NCBI RefSeq assembly: GCF_946480385.1
Contig: NZ_CAMLJP010000002.1
Location: forward strand, 62,001-126,000
Origin: an uncultured Azospirillum sp.
GTDB lineage: Bacteria; Pseudomonadota; Alphaproteobacteria; Azospirillales; Azospirillaceae
Length of the DNA stretch: 64,000 bases
Direction of reading: 5' to 3'
Shown one piece after another: positions 25,500-34,767 of this stretch. The notes below the pieces were generated by a model. The model was not told the DNA's origin and did no database searches. It was given only the letters and a program-made list of their open reading frames with translations. Made by a program: the position numbers and the translations under genes. Position 1 is the first letter of the stretch; each line of letters begins with the position of its first letter.

Positions 25500-25531
25500 G
25501 GGGCCGGACGTCTCTCCCGACGTCCGGCCCC
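25500..25531. terminator. Bidirectional terminator hairpin
   Basis: GGGGCCGGACGTC (25500-25512) and GACGTCCGGCCCC (25519-25531) form a perfect 13-bp stem with a 6-nt loop. It sits between the convergent AraC and permease genes, so it can stop transcription from both sides; no T-run is present. Confidence 0.65.
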
Positions 25532-25563
25532 GACCCTGCCCCGAAGGCGCGATTGCGAACGGT

Positions 25564-27012
25564 TCAGTCGAAGACGCGGCCCAAATTCTCGTACAGGTCG
25601 GGCTTGCACAGCCGGATCACCCGGGCCAGCAGCAGTCCGCCAAGCCCGAAGGCCAGCACCACCACCGGGAAGGCCTGGACGATGTGGCTGTCGCTGCCGG
25701 TCAGCAGTTCGAGATTCTCGGTGACCAGGAAGAAGGCCCCGATCAGGCCGACGGTGGCGACGACCGGCATGACGAGGGTGGCGAGCAGGCCATGCTCGCC
25801 GCGGTGGTTGCGCTGGAAATACATGATGATCGCCAGGGAGACCATGATCTGCACGGCCAGGATGCCGAGGACCGCCAGCGCCGACATCCAGGAAAAGACC
25901 ACCGCGAACCCGTCGGCGCCGCCCAGCACGAAGGCCAGCAGGATGCCCCCCGCCGAGAGGGTCTGCACGGTGCCGGCGACATGCGGGGAATTGTGGACCG
26001 GATGGATCGCCGCCAGCTTGTGCCAGGCGACCCCTTCGCGGCCAAGCGCGAAGAAATAGCGGTTCAGCGTGTTGTGGAAGGACAGGACGCAGGCGAAGAA
26101 GGACAGCGCCAGCAATCCGTTCATCAGCGCCACCGACCAGCCGCCGAGCACCTTCTCCGCCGCCACGAAATAAAGGGTTTCCTTGTTGTTCATGGCCTCC
26201 TGCTGGATTTGCGAGAAGCCGTAATATTGGGCGATCGCCCAGGTCGAGAAGGCGTAGAACAGGGTGATGAGCAGCACGGCGACGTAGGTTGCGCGGGGAA
26301 TGGTCACGGCCGGATCGCGGGCTTCCTCGCCGAAGATCGCCGTCGATTCGAAGCCGATGAAGGATCCGACGACGAAGACCAGGGCGATGCCCAGCCCCGG
26401 CCCGAACACGACCGAGGGCGAGAAGTTGTTCAGGGTCAGCCCCTCGGGACCGCCGCCTTGGAACAGGATGCCGAGATCCAGCGCCAGCAGCACGACGAAT
26501 TCGAGAATCATCGCGACGCCGAGGATCTTGCCGGAGAAGGAGATGTTGCGCTGGCCGCACAGATGGACCAGCAGAAGCATGGCGAACGACCACGCGTACC
26601 ATGGTACCGCGATGCCGTGACCTTCCAGCATTCCGGACATGAAGACGCCCGCCAGCGCATAGACCGCGATCTGCACCGAACTGTAGGTCAGCAGCGAGAT
26701 CAGCGCGCCACCGACCGCCAGATGCCGGCCAAGGCCCTGGGCGATATAGACATAAAAGGCCCCGGTGCCGCCGACATGATGGCTCATGGCGGTGAAGCCG
26801 ACGGAAAAGATGATGTAGAGCAGTCCGGCCAGCACGAAGGCGCCGGGGACCCCGGCGCCGTTGCCGAAGGCGAATGCCGCGGGCGACGCCCCAACCACCG
26901 CGGTCAGCGGGGCGGCGGCGGCGACGACGAAGAAGACGATATGGAGAAGTCCGATGGAATTCCGCGACAGGCGCTCACCTTTGGGCGCATGGGCGGTTGC
27001 GTCGAGGGACAT
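25564..27012 (-). CDS. APC-family amino acid/amine permease
   Basis: 482 residues with about 12 to 14 predicted transmembrane segments. The N-terminal region (RNSIGLLHIVFFVVAAAAPLTAV) and the TM6-region GSFIGFESTAIFGEEARDP are typical of amino acid-polyamine-organocation transporters. It lies between two OruR-like AraC regulators and near the amine-oxidase genes, so it probably imports the amine or amino acid those genes degrade. Substrate unknown. Confidence 0.88.
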   Translation of the reverse strand: MSLDATAHAPKGERLSRNSIGLLHIVFFVVAAAAPLTAVVGASPAAFAFGNGAGVPGAFVLAGLLYIIFSVGFTAMSHHVGGTGAFYVYIAQGLGRHLAVGGALISLLTYSSVQIAVYALAGVFMSGMLEGHGIAVPWYAWSFAMLLLVHLCGQRNISFSGKILGVAMILEFVVLLALDLGILFQGGGPEGLTLNNFSPSVVFGPGLGIALVFVVGSFIGFESTAIFGEEARDPAVTIPRATYVAVLLITLFYAFSTWAIAQYYGFSQIQQEAMNNKETLYFVAAEKVLGGWSVALMNGLLALSFFACVLSFHNTLNRYFFALGREGVAWHKLAAIHPVHNSPHVAGTVQTLSAGGILLAFVLGGADGFAVVFSWMSALAVLGILAVQIMVSLAIIMYFQRNHRGEHGLLATLVMPVVATVGLIGAFFLVTENLELLTGSDSHIVQAFPVVVLAFGLGGLLLARVIRLCKPDLYENLGRVFD

Positions 27013-27138
27013 GAGATTGACTCCCTGCGTAGGTTTTTATTGTTTCTGGACTATGAACGTATTTTCCGATGGCCCCATTGTATTCCGCGCCATTTTTCCG
27101 ATAGAGTGCGCCAACCCTACGTCTGCGGAAGGCCATTC

Positions 27139-28215
27139 ATGCCTCCCTCCAATACTCTATCCACAAACCAGAGATCGGCTCTCATCCGAGCCTCGGCTCT
27201 TGCCCCGCTCTTTACCCATCTGTCCCAATACAAGATGGATATTGCTGAGTTTTTGGGCAAGCATGGCTTGATTCAAGGCATGGTGACCGATCCCTATTCA
27301 AAGCTCCCTCTGGCGCAATATGTCAGGTTGTTCGAGAGCGTGGCGGATGACCTGAAGGAGCCGAATCTGGGGATCAAGCTTGGTTTGAAGATCCGGCCTG
27401 CAGACATCGGTCCGATGGGGGTTCTGTTCTCGCTATCCCCTACTGTGAGAGTCGGATTCGATCGGCTCTCCACCTACGCGAAGGCCTTGCAGGGCGGCAC
27501 CCAATCGACGCTGTTCGAGGTGGGCGAGGATCTGGTTTGGAGCTACCGGATTGCCGATACGGAACTCTGGCCACGCCGACAGGATGCCGAATACACGCTC
27601 GTCGCCAACTGCCAGCTGGTCAGATCCTGTTTCGCGCAGGACTGGCGGCCGGTCGAAGTGCATTTCGAACATGCCGAGGACGGGGACGCCGCCCTTCTCC
27701 AACGCGTCTTCCGGGCGCCCGTGCTGTTCCGGCAATCGGGGAACCGCTTCGTCATGCGCCGCGACGATGCCTCCCGCATCCATCGGACGGAAGACCGTGG
27801 CCTGACCACCATCCTCGAACGTCACATCACCGATCTGATCGGACAGGAATATGCCGAGGAAACCATCGTCGAGCAGGTGCGCGCGCTGATCGCCCTCTAT
27901 CTGGGACAGAAGCCGATCACAATCGAAACGCTCGCCAGCGATCTTCGGATGTCGTCCCGCAACCTCCAGCGCCGGCTGGCCGACGAGAACACCAGCCTGC
28001 GCGACCTGCTGAGCCAGCACCGGCAGCAGATGGCGCAGATCTACCTGTCCCAGAAGGGCGCAAGAATCTCCGAGGTTGCCAGCGCGCTCGGCTATTCGGA
28101 TGAGACGGCGTTCTGGCGCGCCTTCAGGAGATGGACCGGGGTGGAGCCGAGCGCGTTCCGCCGGGACGCCCAGCGGGACAGCGATGGGGCGGCCGGCGAA
28201 GCCGATCCCGGTTGA
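27139..28215 (+). CDS. AraC-family regulator, OruR/ArcR-like (copy 2)
   Basis: 358 residues from the ATG at 27139 (GGAAGG ribosome-binding site); a far longer open frame upstream is antisense to the permease gene. The N-terminal ligand domain shares PADIGPMGVLFSLSPTVRVG and PVEVHFEHA with copy 1 at 24416, and the AraC DNA-binding domain ends RISEVASALGYSDETAFWRA. It is divergent from the APC permease across a 126-bp intergenic region, which makes the permease its most likely target. Confidence 0.88.
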   Translation: MPPSNTLSTNQRSALIRASALAPLFTHLSQYKMDIAEFLGKHGLIQGMVTDPYSKLPLAQYVRLFESVADDLKEPNLGIKLGLKIRPADIGPMGVLFSLSPTVRVGFDRLSTYAKALQGGTQSTLFEVGEDLVWSYRIADTELWPRRQDAEYTLVANCQLVRSCFAQDWRPVEVHFEHAEDGDAALLQRVFRAPVLFRQSGNRFVMRRDDASRIHRTEDRGLTTILERHITDLIGQEYAEETIVEQVRALIALYLGQKPITIETLASDLRMSSRNLQRRLADENTSLRDLLSQHRQQMAQIYLSQKGARISEVASALGYSDETAFWRAFRRWTGVEPSAFRRDAQRDSDGAAGEADPG

Positions 28216-28221
28216 ACCCTG

Positions 28222-29526
28222 TCACCCGCAGGATTGCCGGCGGTCGAGGGAGCGCATGAACTCTTCGGTGTGGCCGCCCAGCGCATCGGCCAGCGCCTTC
28301 ACGTCGCCGACATCGCGCGCCAGCCCGCCGACCGCGTCGCGGGTGTCGCCGGTCAATGCCTCGCAGGCGCCGATGCGGTCGGTTGCGCTCGCCGTCTGGC
28401 CGGCGACATGCTGGATCCCGCGCGAAATCTCTTCCGTTGCGGCGCGCTGCTGCTCGACGGACGCGGAGATGCCGGCCATCACCTGCCCCAGCGTGCCGAT
28501 GGCACCTGCCAGGGCGCCGGTCGAGTCCGCCGCCTCCCGCGCGACTGCCTGGATACGCGCGACTTCGGCGCCGATCTCCTCGGTGGCTCTGGCGGTCTGC
28601 CCGGCCAGCGCCTTGACCTCGCTGGCGACCACGGCGAATCCCTTGCCGGCGTCGCCGGCGCGCGCCGCCTCGATGGTGGCGTTCAGCGCCAGCAGGTTGG
28701 TCTGGTTGGCGACGGTCCGGATCAGGTCGACGATGCCGACGATCCGCCGGGCGGCGACATCGAGACGCCCGACGATCTGCCGGGCCTGATCGGCCTGCCC
28801 GCCGGACCGCTCCGTCACCTCCAGCCCCGACAGAAGCTGTCGGCTGATCTCCGAGATCGAGGCCGAAAGCTCGATCGCCGCCGATGCGACCCCGTCGGCC
28901 GCGCCGTTCGCCGACGACACCGCATCGGCGCCGACCTTCGCCAGCCGGCTGGCATCCACGGCCAGTTCGGACAACCTCTCGGCCTCCCGCACCGCCGCCC
29001 CGACCTTCCGCGACAGATCCGCCTCGACGGTCCTGACGGTGGCGCTGAAGGCGCCGGACAGGTCACGCAGGAAGTCGCCCAACTCCCGCTGGCTGCGCTG
29101 TTCCGCCTGCCGCGCGGCGACCAGCGCATCGATGTTCTGCCAGAAGCTCAGCATCACCGGATAGCCGGCGATCCTGCACGTCATCAACGTGATGACGACG
29201 TGGAAGGGCGTGCCATCCCTGCGGACATGCTGCCATTCGAAACGGTGGTGGCCGTTGCGCTGAGCCAGCTCGACGATCTCCAGGCTGACCTCGGCCGACT
29301 GCCTGCCGTCCGGCTGGTATTCCGGATCGAAGTCGTCCGGCGATACGCCGAGAATGGCCGCGCGGCTGTCATAGCCCAGCATGCGCAACGCCGCATCGTT
29401 GCAATCGACGACGACGTCCCGGTACACCAGCATGAAGGCATCGGGAGACGCCTCGAAGATATGGCGGAACAGGTGCCGCCGGAACCGCCGGCCGCCCGGC
29501 CGGCCTGCAAGGATCGCATCCAGCAT
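28222..29526 (-). CDS. Soluble PAS-domain methyl-accepting chemotaxis protein
   Basis: 434 residues from the ATG at 29526. No transmembrane segment is visible. The N-terminus is a PAS domain ([24 protein letters not shown]...MLGYD), followed by a coiled-coil signalling domain with the chemoreceptor tip [20 protein letters not shown] and [20 protein letters not shown]. It should be a cytoplasmic energy- or redox-type chemoreceptor. It lies 92 bp after the aldehyde dehydrogenase gene on the same strand, so it may be expressed with the catabolic operon. It converges on the AraC gene with 6 bp between stops. Confidence 0.9.
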   Translation of the reverse strand: MLDAILAGRPGGRRFRRHLFRHIFEASPDAFMLVYRDVVVDCNDAALRMLGYDSRAAILGVSPDDFDPEYQPDGRQSAEVSLEIVELAQRNGHHRFEWQHVRRDGTPFHVVITLMTCRIAGYPVMLSFWQNIDALVAARQAEQRSQRELGDFLRDLSGAFSATVRTVEADLSRKVGAAVREAERLSELAVDASRLAKVGADAVSSANGAADGVASAAIELSASISEISRQLLSGLEVTERSGGQADQARQIVGRLDVAARRIVGIVDLIRTVANQTNLLALNATIEAARAGDAGKGFAVVASEVKALAGQTARATEEIGAEVARIQAVAREAADSTGALAGAIGTLGQVMAGISASVEQQRAATEEISRGIQHVAGQTASATDRIGACEALTGDTRDAVGGLARDVGDVKALADALGGHTEEFMRSLDRRQSCG

Positions 29527-29618
29527 ATCTCTACTTTCCACAATGCGGCGGCGCCGATGGCCGAAGCCGGGTACCGTGAAGAAAGGGCAGGCTCCGCCGG
29601 CCCGCCCCCCGTCCGAAC

Positions 29619-31127
29619 TCAGCGGTAGGCAACGCAGACCGACTTGGTCTCCAGGTAATTGTCGAGCGCGCCGCGCCCGTGTTCCCGGCCGATCCCCGAC
29701 TGCTTGAAGCCGCCGAAGGGCATGTTCTGGTCGGGCAGGTTGTGGCTGTTCACCCAGACCGTCCCGGCCTGGATCCTGGGAACGTACCGCATCATCTTGT
29801 TGAGGTCGGCGGTCCAGATCGACGCCCCCAGCCCGAAGCGGGTGTCGTTGGCGAGCCGGATCGCCTCGTCGGCATCGTCGAAGGGGGTGACGGTGACGAC
29901 CGGGCCGAACACCTCCTCCTGCATCAGCGCCATGTCCTGGCGCACATCGACGAACAGCTCCGGCGCGACGTAGAAGCCGTCGGCGGGCGCGCTGCCCCTG
30001 ATGACCGGCTTGGCGCCCTGCTCGATGCCGCGGGCGATGCAGGCCTGGACATGGGCCTTGTGGCGCGCCGAGACCAGCGGGTTGATCTGGTTGCACGGGT
30101 CGAGGCCGGAGCCGATCGACAGGCCGCGGGTCAGGCCGGCGACCGCATCCAGAACGCGGTCGTAGACGCCCTTCTGCGCATAGATCCGCACCCCGGCGCA
30201 GCAGGTTTGCCCGGTGTTGAAGAAGCTGCCGATCCCGGCGGCGACGCCCAGCAGATCGAGGTCCATGTCGTCGAACATGATCATCGGTGCCTTGCCGCCG
30301 AGTTCCAGCGTCACCCGCTTCATGTCGCGCACCGCCTGGACGCCGATCAGCTTGCCGGTCTCGGTGGAGCCGGTGAAGCTGATCTTCGCGATACCGGGAT
30401 GGGCGACCAGCGGGGCGCCCGCCGCCTCGCCCATGCCGGTGACGACATTGACGACGCCCTCCGGGATGCCGGCCTCCAGGCAGAGCTGCGCCAGCCGGAT
30501 CGAGGTGAGCGGCGTCTCCTCCGCCGGCTTCAGCACGACGGTGCAGCCGGCGGCCAGGGCGGGCGCCACCTTCCAGGCCGCCATGGTCAGCGGGAAGTTC
30601 CACGGCGTGATCGCCGCGACGACGCCGACCGGCTCCTTGCGCGTGAAGGCCTGATAGCGCATGCCGGGCGGGATCGGGATCGACACGTCGAGGGTGGAGC
30701 CCTCGATCTTGGTCGCCCAGCCGGCCATGTAGCGGAAATACTCGGCCGCCCCCTGAACCTCCAGCAGCCGCGACATCATGATCGACTTGCCGTTGTTCAG
30801 CGTCTCCAGCTGGGCCAGCTCCTCGCCGTTCGCCTCGATCAGATCGGCCAGCCGCAGCATGGCCGCCTGGCGCTGTGTCGGCAGCAGGCGAGACCACGGC
30901 CCCTCGAACGCCGCCTGCGCCGCGGTGACGGCGGCGTCGACATCTTCGGCGGCGCCGGCCGGAACCTGCGCCAGGACCTGTCCGGTCGCCGGGTCGTAAA
31001 CCGGATAGGTGCGGCCGCTGAGCGCCGGGACCGACCCGGCGCCGATCACCATCGCCGGCGCCTTGAGGAAGGCGACGACCGCCGGGGAAAGTTGCTCCAC
31101 GACGCTGTCGGGCTGCGCGATTTTCAT
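29619..31127 (-). CDS. NAD(P)-dependent aldehyde dehydrogenase
   Basis: 502 residues. The ALDH superfamily motifs are complete: [30 protein letters not shown] (cofactor loop), LELGGKAP with the general base Glu, and [11 protein letters not shown] with the catalytic Cys. The overall sequence resembles phenylacetaldehyde/betaine-aldehyde dehydrogenase types. It follows the intradiol dioxygenase gene by 86 bp. An arylacetaldehyde from the nearby amine-oxidase operon is a possible substrate (inference). Confidence 0.88.
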   Translation of the reverse strand: MKIAQPDSVVEQLSPAVVAFLKAPAMVIGAGSVPALSGRTYPVYDPATGQVLAQVPAGAAEDVDAAVTAAQAAFEGPWSRLLPTQRQAAMLRLADLIEANGEELAQLETLNNGKSIMMSRLLEVQGAAEYFRYMAGWATKIEGSTLDVSIPIPPGMRYQAFTRKEPVGVVAAITPWNFPLTMAAWKVAPALAAGCTVVLKPAEETPLTSIRLAQLCLEAGIPEGVVNVVTGMGEAAGAPLVAHPGIAKISFTGSTETGKLIGVQAVRDMKRVTLELGGKAPMIMFDDMDLDLLGVAAGIGSFFNTGQTCCAGVRIYAQKGVYDRVLDAVAGLTRGLSIGSGLDPCNQINPLVSARHKAHVQACIARGIEQGAKPVIRGSAPADGFYVAPELFVDVRQDMALMQEEVFGPVVTVTPFDDADEAIRLANDTRFGLGASIWTADLNKMMRYVPRIQAGTVWVNSHNLPDQNMPFGGFKQSGIGREHGRGALDNYLETKSVCVAYR

Positions 31128-31213
31128 GATGTCTTCCTGTTCATGGCCGGCGGCAGGGCCGGCGATTGTCTGCTTCGCTCACACCGCCGTTACGTCAGCC
31201 GGCGGTGCGGCAG

Positions 31214-32059
31214 TCATTGCGTCCGGCGGACAAGGACGAAGTCGTATTCGGCGAGCCAGCTTTCAGACGGGCTGTCGGTCGGCTTGAACTCGACGATCAG
31301 CTGGTCCTTGACCCCGAACACCGCGTCGGAGTCCAGATAGCCGTCGCCGGCGACGAAGATGTGCGTGATCAGGCGTTCGAAGCCTGGGGCGCCGATCAGG
31401 AAATGCATGTGGGCCGGCCGCCAGGGATGGCGGCCCAGCGCCGCCAGCATCCGGCCCACCGGTCCGTCGGACGGGATGGGATAGGACACCGGCCTGACGC
31501 CACGAAAAGCGTAGCGACCGTCCTCCCCGGTCAGGAAAACGCCGCGGTTGTTGAAGGGCGGCTGGATGTCCGGCTGCTGCACGTCGTAGAAGCCGTCCGC
31601 ATTGTCGGACCAGACATCGACCGAGGCGCCGGCGATCGGGTTTCCGTCGGTGTCGAGCACCCGCCCGCGGAACAGGCATGGCTCGCCCTTGCCGTCGAGG
31701 CTGATCGACTCTCCCATCTGCCGGACCGGCGCGCCGTCGACATGGAACGGCCCGAAGACCGTGCTCTGAGTCGCCGGAGCCGGCGTCCGGTGATTGATGG
31801 CGTCGACCAGCATCGACGCTCCCAGCACATCCGACAGCAGGATGAATTCCTGCCGGGTCCCGCTGCACATCTGCCCCGTCTCGGTCAGGAAGCCGATGGC
31901 CTGCTCCCATTCCGCCTCGGTCAGCGCGACGTCCTTGATGAAGCTGTGCAGATGGGTGATCAGCGACGCCATGATGCGCTGCAGACGGGGATCCGCCCCG
32001 GCGCCGATGCGGTCGATCACCGTCTCGGCGGAGCGGGCTTCGCTGAAGTAACCGGACAT
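31214..32059 (-). CDS. Intradiol ring-cleavage dioxygenase, hydroxyquinol 1,2-dioxygenase type
   Basis: 281 residues, start chosen at 32059 because AAGGAGGGACA precedes the ATG. Fe(III) ligands of intradiol enzymes are visible: Tyr in NADGFYDV, Tyr in VRPVSYPIP, and two His in RPAHMHFLI. The sequence and the adjacent maleylacetate reductase point to hydroxyquinol (1,2,4-trihydroxybenzene) rather than catechol, giving maleylacetate. It is clearly different from the catechol enzyme at 61351-62271. Confidence 0.88.
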   Translation of the reverse strand: MSGYFSEARSAETVIDRIGAGADPRLQRIMASLITHLHSFIKDVALTEAEWEQAIGFLTETGQMCSGTRQEFILLSDVLGASMLVDAINHRTPAPATQSTVFGPFHVDGAPVRQMGESISLDGKGEPCLFRGRVLDTDGNPIAGASVDVWSDNADGFYDVQQPDIQPPFNNRGVFLTGEDGRYAFRGVRPVSYPIPSDGPVGRMLAALGRHPWRPAHMHFLIGAPGFERLITHIFVAGDGYLDSDAVFGVKDQLIVEFKPTDSPSESWLAEYDFVLVRRTQ

Positions 32060-32069
32060 TGTCCCTCCT

Positions 32070-33197
32070 TCACGAGGACAGCGGTTCCGCCCCATCCCAG
32101 GCGCGCGCGATCAGGTCGCGCAGGGCCAGACGTTCGAGGGGGCGGGGGTTCCAATAGGGGTTGGACAGGGCCAGATCGGCGGCGCGGTCGATCCCCTCCG
32201 CCGGCATTCCGAGCTCCTTCAGCCCGGACGGTGCGCCGACCGCCCGGCCGATGCGGAACAATGCCGCCGCCGGATCGGGACCGAGAACGCGGGCGAGCTT
32301 CTCCATCGCGCCGGGGATCGCCGGCGCGTTGTAGGCCAGCGCATGGGGCAGCACGACGGTGTGGGTTTCCGAATGGGGCAGGTCAAAGCTGCCGCCCAGC
32401 GTGTGGCACAGCTTGTGGTGCAGCGCCATGCCGACCGATCCCAGGCAGACGCCGCACAGCCACGCGCCGTACAGCGCCCGGCTGCGGGCGGCCAGATCGC
32501 GGGGATCGGCGGCAATCGCCGGAAGCGCGCCGGCCAGCGCACCGATGGCCTCGACCGCCAGCGCGTCGATGACCGGATTGCTGTCGCGGGCGTAAAGCGC
32601 CTCGACGGCATGGGCGATGGCGTTGATGCCGCTGGTGCCGGACAGGCCGGCAGGCAGGCCGAGCGTCAGTTCGACGTCGTAGATCACCACCTCCGGCAGG
32701 ATGCGGGGCGAGGATTGCGTCCGCTTCTGCCCGTTGCTGGTCTCGCCCAGGATCGGCGTCATCTCCGACCCGGCATAGGTGGTCGGCAACACGATCTGCG
32801 GCAGATCGGTGCGCAACGCAATCGCCTTACCGAGACCAGTGGTCGATCCGCCGCCGATGGCAACCAGGACGTCGGCCTTGAGGCTGCGCGCCCGGTCAGT
32901 GGCGAAGTCGCTGATATCCACCGGCGTGTGCATCGCCGCGCCAGGAAAGACGCCGGCGGCACGCGCGCCCAACAGAGCGGCGAGCCTGTCGGCCTCGTCC
33001 TGCTGGGCCGGGGTGCAAAGGATCAGCGCCCGCTTCGCCTCCAGCCGGTCGACCTCGTCTGGCAGCCGGGCGATCGTTCCGGGGCCGAAGATCACGCGGG
33101 CCGGATTGCCCACATATGTGAAGCTGCGCGGCTCCCCGCAGACATCCTTGGACATGTTGGCAGGCGTGTTGGCAGGCGTGTCCGTGGGCGAGTCCAT
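32070..33197 (-). CDS. Maleylacetate reductase (iron-containing alcohol dehydrogenase family)
   Basis: 375 residues. The family signature is seen in IGGGSTTGLGKAIAL, PTTYAGSEMTPI, HAVEALYA and HHKLCHTLGGSFDLPHSETH. It would reduce maleylacetate to beta-ketoadipate, the step after hydroxyquinol cleavage. It starts 1 bp after the Dabb stop, and the dioxygenase gene begins 10 bp after its own stop. The N-terminus includes TPANTPAN, encoded by a 12-bp tandem duplication (33155-33178); the Met of MSKDV is an alternative start. Confidence 0.88.
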   Translation of the reverse strand: MDSPTDTPANTPANMSKDVCGEPRSFTYVGNPARVIFGPGTIARLPDEVDRLEAKRALILCTPAQQDEADRLAALLGARAAGVFPGAAMHTPVDISDFATDRARSLKADVLVAIGGGSTTGLGKAIALRTDLPQIVLPTTYAGSEMTPILGETSNGQKRTQSSPRILPEVVIYDVELTLGLPAGLSGTSGINAIAHAVEALYARDSNPVIDALAVEAIGALAGALPAIAADPRDLAARSRALYGAWLCGVCLGSVGMALHHKLCHTLGGSFDLPHSETHTVVLPHALAYNAPAIPGAMEKLARVLGPDPAAALFRIGRAVGAPSGLKELGMPAEGIDRAADLALSNPYWNPRPLERLALRDLIARAWDGAEPLSS

Positions 33198-33198
33198 G

Positions 33199-33543
33199 TC
33201 AGAATCCTCCGGCGTGCGACAGCGGGTAATCCACTTGATGCCGTTCTACGCGCAGCCCGTCGAGCGCGTCGCGCACGCTCCGGTGGGCCGGATGATCGGC
33301 ATAGGTCCGCAGCGCGTCGGCGCTTTCGAAATCTGTTACCAGAACCATGTCGCAGGCATAGGAAATGCGGCTCTCGTCGATGCCGATTTCCAGATGGGTC
33401 ATTCCGGGGATGGCGCCGCGCAGGGATTCGAAGCCGCGCTTCACCGCCTCCACGTTGGTCCGCTTTTCTTCAACCGTCGCGCCGGCGACACGCCACATGA
33501 CGATATGGCGTATGGGACACCGGGCGACTGCAGAATCGCTCAT
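33199..33543 (-). CDS. Stress-responsive A/B-barrel (Dabb) domain protein
   Basis: 114 residues, AAGGAG before the ATG at 33543. Typical Dabb features: RHIVMWRVAG at the start of the first strand, GFESLRGAIPGMTHLEIG, and the closing HPAHRSVRDAL. Small dimeric barrels of this family are frequent in aromatic-degradation operons, sometimes as isomerase-like or unknown-function proteins. It is the first gene of the hydroxyquinol operon. Confidence 0.8.
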   Translation of the reverse strand: MSDSAVARCPIRHIVMWRVAGATVEEKRTNVEAVKRGFESLRGAIPGMTHLEIGIDESRISYACDMVLVTDFESADALRTYADHPAHRSVRDALDGLRVERHQVDYPLSHAGGF

Positions 33544-33643
33544 CGACAGCTCCTTGGGATTTACCGGGAAAGTTCTGGGCGCCGGGACAGCGGAAGATGG
33601 GGATTGATGCCCACACGGATCATCAGAGGCTGACACCGGATGA

Positions 33644-33662
33644 TTACGGGATAAATCACGTA
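33644..33662 (+). promoter_or_regulatory. Operator-like motif, site 1 of 4 (TTACGG-N6-TCACRTA)
   Basis: TTACGGGATAAATCACGTA lies about 100 bp upstream of the hydroxyquinol operon start. Both conserved blocks match the sites at 33765, 35484 and 35804, with the same 6-bp spacing. Candidate binding site of the adjacent LysR regulator. Confidence 0.5.
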
Positions 33663-33698
33663 TTTTGGAAAAGAGCGTTGCAGGTTCTGCAAAGATTG

Positions 33699-33726
33699 GT
33701 CACCCCGGCGTATGCCGGAAACGTCC
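33699..33726. repeat. Short palindromic intergenic repeat
   Basis: Contains CCGGCG-TATG-CCGG-type inverted arms after GTCACC and resembles the unit at 35689-35716 (GTCACTCCCGCC...GGCGG). Such short dispersed palindromes are common between genes in GC-rich proteobacteria. Weak evidence: only two diverged copies here. Confidence 0.35.
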
Positions 33727-33763
33727 AGCGCCCCCGAATGAGCCCCTTGCCAAAATCGCTGGA

Positions 33764-33783
33764 TATGTGAACATTACCGTAAT
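33764..33783 (-). promoter_or_regulatory. Operator-like motif, site 2 of 4
   Basis: On the minus strand this reads ATTACGGTAATGTTCACATA: TTACGG, six bases, TCACATA. It ends 20 bp before the LysR start codon, consistent with autoregulation. It includes a T-N11-A core, as LysR-family sites do. Confidence 0.55.
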
Positions 33784-33803
33784 CTCTCCCAGATGGCGCA
33801 ACA

Positions 33804-34727
33804 ATGGACAGACTCACCGAACTCGAGGTGTTCACCAAGATCGCCGAGGAGAGCAATCTCAGCCGGGCGGCGGATGCGTTGGGCATCTCGGTCTCCGGGG
33901 TCAGCCGGCATCTGGCCAGCCTGGAGAACCGGCTCGGCGTCCGGCTCGTCCAGCGGACGACCCGCCAGCTGTTCCTGACCCCCGAGGGCGAAAGCTTCTC
34001 CGCAAACGCTCGCGAGATCCTGGCGACGCTGCGCGAGGCGGAAGAAAGCGTCAGCATGGTCGTCGCACAGCCGCGCGGGACATTGCGCGTCGGCGCGTCG
34101 CTGTCCTTCGCGCTGCTGCACCTGATGCCGGTCATCCGCGAGTTTCGCGCCCGTCATCCGCTGGTCCACATCGACCTCAAGATTTCGAACCGTTATCAGG
34201 ATCTGGTGGAGAGTGGTCTGGATCTCGCGATCCGCACCCGCCGGGTCGAGATGGACAGCAGCGTCACGATCCGCAAGCTCGCCGAAACCAGGCGCCTGAT
34301 CGCCGCCGCTCCCGCCTATCTGCGCGACCGGGGCACACCGGCCGAGCCGAGGGATCTGCTCAAGCACGACATGCTGCTCTACAGCCTCTCCGACGATCCC
34401 GAACACCTGAACCTCGCCCGCAACGGGGAGCTGGTGCGTATCCCCCTCGTCGGACAGATGGTCTGCAACGACGGCCAGGTCCTTCGTCAGGCCGCGCTCG
34501 ACGGGCTGGGCATCATCGTGCAGCCGGCCTACATCATCCATGCCGACATCAAGGCCGGGCGGTTGGTCCGCATCCTGGCGGACTGGGAGCTGCCGCGCCT
34601 GACAATGAATCTCGCCTTCCCGTCGCGAAGCCATCTTCCGGCCCGCACACGGCTGTTCATCAACGCCCTGGTCGAATATTTCTCGCGAAACGATTTCGAG
34701 GCCGAGTGGGACGCCGGTCCGAAATGA
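33804..34727 (+). CDS. LysR-family regulator of the hydroxyquinol/iac region
   Basis: 307 residues. The HTH is at residues 1-60 (FTKIAEESNLSRAADALGIS), followed by the effector domain (GTLRVGASLSFALLHLMPVI and so on). It sits between the hydroxyquinol operon and the iac cluster, divergent from the first and convergent with iacI. A shared 19-bp motif occurs before its own gene and in three other intergenic positions nearby, which makes it the likely regulator of both catabolic units (inference). Confidence 0.9.
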   Translation: MDRLTELEVFTKIAEESNLSRAADALGISVSGVSRHLASLENRLGVRLVQRTTRQLFLTPEGESFSANAREILATLREAEESVSMVVAQPRGTLRVGASLSFALLHLMPVIREFRARHPLVHIDLKISNRYQDLVESGLDLAIRTRRVEMDSSVTIRKLAETRRLIAAAPAYLRDRGTPAEPRDLLKHDMLLYSLSDDPEHLNLARNGELVRIPLVGQMVCNDGQVLRQAALDGLGIIVQPAYIIHADIKAGRLVRILADWELPRLTMNLAFPSRSHLPARTRLFINALVEYFSRNDFEAEWDAGPK

Positions 34728-34735
34728 GGGGGTTG

Positions 34736-34753
34736 GCGCCGCCGCGGCGGCGC
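34736..34753. terminator. GC-only palindrome between convergent genes
   Basis: An 18-nt perfectly self-complementary G+C stretch lies between the LysR stop (34727) and the end of iacI (34768). It can form a 7-bp stem with a CGCG loop. Position suggests transcription termination; no T-run. Confidence 0.45.
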
Positions 34754-34767
34754 TCCCGTCCCAGATT

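Noticed and set aside
25492..27138. Long upstream extension of the AraC frame at 27139
   Set aside because: It is antisense to the APC permease, and a good ribosome-binding site and family-typical N-terminus place the start at 27139.
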